DNA from: Candidatus Borkfalkia ceftriaxoniphila
GTDB taxonomy: Bacteria > Bacillota > Clostridia > Christensenellales > Borkfalkiaceae
Assembly (NCBI RefSeq): GCF_004134775.1
Contig: NZ_SDOZ01000002.1
Coordinates: 1,524,005-1,588,004, forward strand
Reading direction: 5' to 3'
Length of the DNA stretch: 64,000 nt
Part shown: piece by piece, positions 60,763-64,000 of the stretch
Numbering within the stretch: the stretch's first letter is position 1
Layout of the letters: every line of letters starts with the position of its first letter
Notes under the pieces: generated by a model
What the model saw: only the letters and a program-made list of their open reading frames with translations
Databases searched by the model: none
Told to the model about the DNA's origin: nothing
Program-made: the position numbers and the translations under genes

Positions 60763-61806
60763 TCATTTACAACATTTTTCGATCTCGCGGCGTATGGCTT
60801 CGTTGCCCGCGGTAAAGGACGCTCCCCGCAAGTTTTCTGTAAGCGATCCGTCCGCGAATGCCGCGGATATCGCGTCCGTCAGCGCGTCTTTTTCGGCGAG
60901 TCCGCGCTCGGGCAGCACGTGAAGAAGCCCGCGGCTCTCGAAATACGCCGCGTTTTCGATCTGGTCTCCGCGGGAGCGTTTGTTGGCAAGGGGCACGACC
61001 AGCGCGCGCTTTTTAAGCGCGAGGATCTCGAACAAAGTGTTGGAACCCGCGCGGGAAATGACGAGGTCTGCGGCGGCGTACGCCGCGCCCATATCGTTCT
61101 CGAATTCCTTTTGCACGTAATTCTTTACGTTGCTTTGCACGAGATTTCCCTTGCCGCATACGTGCAGGATATCGTATTTCTGCGAAAGGGTAAAGAGGTT
61201 TTCCCGCACCGCGGCGTTGAGCGCGGCGCTGCCGCTCCCGCCGCCGAAAATAAGCAGGACGGGGCGTGTTCCGTCAAATCCGTACGCGGCGAGCGCGGCT
61301 TTTCTGTCCGCGCCGAACAATTCCCCGCGTACGGGCGAGCCCGCGTATTTTCCTTTTAAGATTTGATCCGCCGTTTCGGGAAAGGACGTGAGCACGACGC
61401 TCGAATAGCGCGAAATGAGTTTATTCGCGAGCCCGGGTTTTAAGTCGCTCTCGTGCGAAAGGACGGGGATCTTCAATTTTTTCGCGGCGATCGCCACGGG
61501 CAAGGAAACGTATCCGCCCTTGGAAAACACAACGTCGGGCTGAATGACCAAAAGCCCGCGGCGCGCGAGTTTCACGCTTTTGAAAAGGCGCAGGGGCAAA
61601 GACAGGTTTTTCAAAACACTGCCCCGTACGAGTTTGGGACATTCTATCTCGTAAAAAGGAATGTTCGACCGCCGCACGATATCCTTTTCAATGCCGTCCG
61701 TGCCCATGTAACTTACGTCGAAACGCTCTTTCAGCGCGGGCAGCAGCGCCATGTTGGGCATCACGTGCCCCGCGCTCCCGCCGCCCGTCATCAATAATTT
61801 TTTCAT
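60763..61806 (-). CDS. murG: MurG, lipid II-forming GlcNAc transferase
   Basis: 347-residue peripheral membrane GT28 enzyme that adds N-acetylglucosamine from UDP-GlcNAc to lipid I. G-loop 1 (LMTGGGSAGHVMPN), the second loop IFGGGSGSAALN, and the UDP-binding SRAGSNTLFEILALKKRALVVPL region (quoted in part), are present. It stands alone here, away from the dcw cluster where murG usually sits. GGAGCG-type site is weak. Confidence 0.93.
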   Translation of the reverse strand: MKKLLMTGGGSAGHVMPNMALLPALKERFDVSYMGTDGIEKDIVRRSNIPFYEIECPKLVRGSVLKNLSLPLRLFKSVKLARRGLLVIQPDVVFSKGGYVSLPVAIAAKKLKIPVLSHESDLKPGLANKLISRYSSVVLTSFPETADQILKGKYAGSPVRGELFGADRKAALAAYGFDGTRPVLLIFGGGSGSAALNAAVRENLFTLSQKYDILHVCGKGNLVQSNVKNYVQKEFENDMGAAYAAADLVISRAGSNTLFEILALKKRALVVPLANKRSRGDQIENAAYFESRGLLHVLPERGLAEKDALTDAISAAFADGSLTENLRGASFTAGNEAIRREIEKCCK

Positions 61807-61892
61807 ACTCTTAGTATATTTGAATAGGTCGGAAACTATGTTTCGCGGCGCCGTCCTTCGATGAAATTTTGGCGAGATTCTTTGTTAAACTC

Positions 61893-61921
61893 TTTACAAA
61901 TGCGCGCATTTAGGGTACAAT
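61893..61921 (+). promoter_or_regulatory. Sigma-A promoter of the second hydrolase
   Basis: TTTACA, 17 bases, TACAAT. Confidence 0.8.
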
Positions 61922-61942
61922 AAAGAAAAAAAGGAGCGTTCG

Positions 61943-62830
61943 ATGATTCTGACGAGTTTTGACAATAAAGAGATCTATGTACGGGAATGGAAAAACGTAG
62001 AGGAGCCGCGCGGCGTGGTGCAGATCGCCCACGGTATGAACGAGTATTCGGGGCGGTACGAGGCGTTTGCCGCCTATCTCAATTCGCTCGGCTATATCGT
62101 GGTGGCGAGCGATCACAGGGGGCACGGCGAAACCGATCCCGAAACGCTCGGCTATTGGGAAGGGGATATGTTTGACGACACCGTGAAAGATCTGGCGTGC
62201 GTCGCCAAACATTATAAAGAGGAATATCCCGACCTCAAATATATTCTGTTCGGTTTTTCCTACGGCTCATTTTTAAGCCAGCGCTTTATTCAGAAATACG
62301 CGCGTTTTCTCGACGGCGCGATCCTCGGCGGCAGCAGCAAAAACGGCTGGGCGCTCGCCGAAACGGGCTACCTCTTCGCGTCGCTCGGCGCAAAGTGCAA
62401 GGGCGGGGACGCGCCTGCGCGCTTTGTCAATCAAATGATCTTCGGCGGCTACGACAAAAAGATGAAGGGCGGCGAATTTTTGAGCGTGGACGAGGAGAAC
62501 AACGCAAAATATCACGCCGATCCCTACTGCAATTATGTGTGCAGCAACAACTTTTTCCGCAGTTTTATGAAAAACATGAAGAAACTGTACAGCAAAAACT
62601 GGGCGGGCGGGTTGAACCCCGAGATGCCGCTTTTGCTCATTTCGGGGGAGGACGACGCGGTCGGCGGCATGGGGAAAGGCACGCGCAAACTGTATAAGTT
62701 TTATCGGGACTGCGGCATGAAGAACGTGACGCTGCACCTCATCAAGGGTTCCCGTCACGAATTTTTGAACGAAAAGAGCAACCGCGACGAAGCGCTTTCC
62801 GTGATCTCGGACTTTCTTCGCAAAATATGA
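61943..62830 (+). CDS. Alpha/beta hydrolase, monoacylglycerol-lipase-like
   Basis: 295 residues, no signal peptide. HGMNEYSGRYEAFAAYLNS and ASDHRGHGETDP match the PldB/monoglyceride lipase group; GFSYGS holds the serine nucleophile, SGEDDAVGG the aspartate and GSRHEFLNE the histidine. AAAGGAGC precedes the ATG. It likely hydrolyses lysophospholipids or monoacylglycerols. Its own promoter and terminator make it a single unit. Confidence 0.88.
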   Translation: MILTSFDNKEIYVREWKNVEEPRGVVQIAHGMNEYSGRYEAFAAYLNSLGYIVVASDHRGHGETDPETLGYWEGDMFDDTVKDLACVAKHYKEEYPDLKYILFGFSYGSFLSQRFIQKYARFLDGAILGGSSKNGWALAETGYLFASLGAKCKGGDAPARFVNQMIFGGYDKKMKGGEFLSVDEENNAKYHADPYCNYVCSNNFFRSFMKNMKKLYSKNWAGGLNPEMPLLLISGEDDAVGGMGKGTRKLYKFYRDCGMKNVTLHLIKGSRHEFLNEKSNRDEALSVISDFLRKI

Positions 62831-62843
62831 TTGTGATATTTAC

Positions 62844-62874
62844 AGCGGCGGACGGTGCGTCCGCCGCTTTTTTT
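62844..62874 (+). terminator. Intrinsic terminator
   Basis: Stem AGCGGCGGAC / GTCCGCCGCT, GGTGC loop, seven T residues. Confidence 0.88.
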
Positions 62875-62894
62875 GTGGAATATCGTCGATTTAA

Positions 62895-62923
62895 TTGAAA
62901 AAAACCACTAAATATGGTATAAT
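62895..62923 (+). promoter_or_regulatory. Sigma-A promoter of the topoisomerase gene
   Basis: TTGAAA, 17 bases, TATAAT. Confidence 0.8.
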
Positions 62924-62989
62924 GGCGTTAGAATAGCGGAAGTTTATGCTCGGCATAGACCCTATACAAAACCCAATGCGGAGGAACCA

Positions 62990-64000
62990 ATGGCAGGAAA
63001 GAACTATAATGCCGAAGACATCAAGATTTTAGAGGGGCTGGACGCCGTGCGCCTGCGGCCGGGTATGTATATCGGTTCGACGGGCGTCAAGGGCCTGCAC
63101 CATATCCTTTGGGAGATCGTGGATAACGCGATCGACGAGGCTTCCAACGGCTTTGCGAGCCGTATCGAAGTCAAACTCTATAAGGACGGCAGCGCCTCGG
63201 TAGAGGATAACGGCCGCGGCATTCCGACCGATATCCACCCCAAAACGGGCGTTTCGGGCGTGGAGGTCGTCTTTACCCAACTGCACGCTGGCGGCAAGTT
63301 CGACGAACACAACTACTCGTTTTCGGGCGGACTGCACGGCGTGGGCGCATCGGTCACCAACGCGCTCTCCGAATGGCTGGAAGTGACGGTGTTCCGCAAG
63401 ACCGTATACAAAATGTCCTTCCATTCGTATCTCGACGAAAAGACAGGCAAATACGCATCGGGCGTGCCCAACGAACATTTGCGCGATACGGGCGAAAAGA
63501 CGCAGAAAACGGGCACGCTGGTGCGTTTCAAGCCCGATAAAGCGGTGTTCGAAAATATCAGTTTCAATTTCGAAACGGTTTCCAAACGCCTCAAAGAACT
63601 GGCGTTTCTCAACAAGGGGCTGGAAATCAATCTGGTGGACGAGCGCGTGGCGGAGGGCAAAAATCCCATCGTCGTCAATTATAAGTACGAGGGAGGTCTG
63701 CACGATTTCGCCATGTACCTGAACGACGGCAAGTCCACGCTCTATGACAAGCCCATCGGCTACAAGACGGAAAAGGACGGCATTCTGATCGAATTCGTCA
63801 TGCAGCATACGGGCGATTTCACCGAAAGTTTGTTTTCCTTCGTCAACAACATTCCCACGCCCGAGGGCGGCTTTCACGAAACGGGATTCCGTTCGGGGCT
63901 TACGAAATGCCTAAACGACGTGGCGCGGAGCGCGGGGTTTTTAAAGGATAAGGACGCCAATCTGATGGGCGAGGATTTCCGCGAAGGGCTGACCGCCATT
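62990..64000 (+). CDS. Type IIA topoisomerase ATPase subunit (GyrB/ParE), 5' part
   Basis: 337 residues visible, open to the window end. GHKL ATPase motifs: E42/N46 in WEIVDNAIDEA, DNGRGIP from residue 74, and the lid GGLHGVGASVTNALS from 113. Residues 220-337 begin the transducer domain. GGAGG-like GAGGAAC precedes ATG 62990. HHILWEIVDNAIDEA is closer to ParE-type proteins in my reading, but GyrB is not excluded without the C-terminal half. The partner (gyrA/parC) is not in the window. Confidence 0.93.
   Translation, partial: MAGKNYNAEDIKILEGLDAVRLRPGMYIGSTGVKGLHHILWEIVDNAIDEASNGFASRIEVKLYKDGSASVEDNGRGIPTDIHPKTGVSGVEVVFTQLHAGGKFDEHNYSFSGGLHGVGASVTNALSEWLEVTVFRKTVYKMSFHSYLDEKTGKYASGVPNEHLRDTGEKTQKTGTLVRFKPDKAVFENISFNFETVSKRLKELAFLNKGLEINLVDERVAEGKNPIVVNYKYEGGLHDFAMYLNDGKSTLYDKPIGYKTEKDGILIEFVMQHTGDFTESLFSFVNNIPTPEGGFHETGFRSGLTKCLNDVARSAGFLKDKDANLMGEDFREGLTAI

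Overview
The window reads as chromosome of a moderately GC-rich Clostridia-type bacterium (Bacillota) that is, or descends from, an endospore former. Evidence is a spoIIGA-sigE-sigG cluster, a Spo0A-type regulator, a YlmC/YmxH-type gene behind a sigma-E-like promoter, a LplABC-type sugar importer, AGGAGG Shine-Dalgarno sites and many TTGACA-N17-TATAAT promoters. Codon use and the mix of sugar operons suggest a gut-type lineage such as Christensenellales, but that placement is inference. No rRNA, tRNA, CRISPR array or insertion sequence was seen.

Layout. 1-9.8 kb is a fructan/sucrose locus: two ABC permeases, a binding lipoprotein, a carbohydrate-binding-type lipoprotein, a surface GH32, a UroD-like protein, a fructokinase and a cytoplasmic GH32. 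9.9-13.3 kb holds an AraC/GyrI regulator and a divergent pair of zinc-ribbon/SPFH membrane genes. 13.4-18.1 kb holds a UDPGP nucleotidyltransferase, then a possible phage remnant: a tandem-HTH regulator, a small protein and two tail-like proteins. 18.1-24.5 kb holds two MATE exporters, one behind a terminator-containing leader and one under a MerR regulator with a 19-bp-spacer promoter. It ends with a Ca2+-type P-ATPase behind an acidic leader peptide and a terminator. 24.5-27.7 kb is an L-ribulose-type pentose operon. 27.8-30.5 kb is a tightly overlapping ECF sigma operon, including a 59-residue membrane protein. 30.6-35.3 kb carries pgi, an AT-rich orphan, radA, a fused ispDF and rqcP.

35.8-52.3 kb is the transcription/translation core: rpoB (with a long acidic tail), rpoC, then an insertion (XRE regulator, spo0A, an Lsa-like ABC-F protein with a leader peptide and attenuator, a lipoprotein), then rpsL-rpsG-fusA-tuf. 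52.3-55.7 kb has an O-acetyltransferase and spoIIGA-sigE-sigG. 55.7-59.3 kb is a GntR/LacI-type regulator diverging from a kinase / D-lyxose isomerase-like / class II aldolase operon. 59.4-64 kb has a YlmC/YmxH-type gene, two alpha/beta hydrolases, murG and the start of a GyrB/ParE subunit.

The most interesting material is regulatory: a ribosome-attenuation leader before the ABC-F gene, an acidic-proline leader ORF plus terminator before the P-type ATPase, a possible guanidine-IV (mepA-type) leader before a MATE gene, a hairpin abutting the sigG ribosome-binding site, a sigma-E-like promoter, and two divergent genes that both look leaderless.
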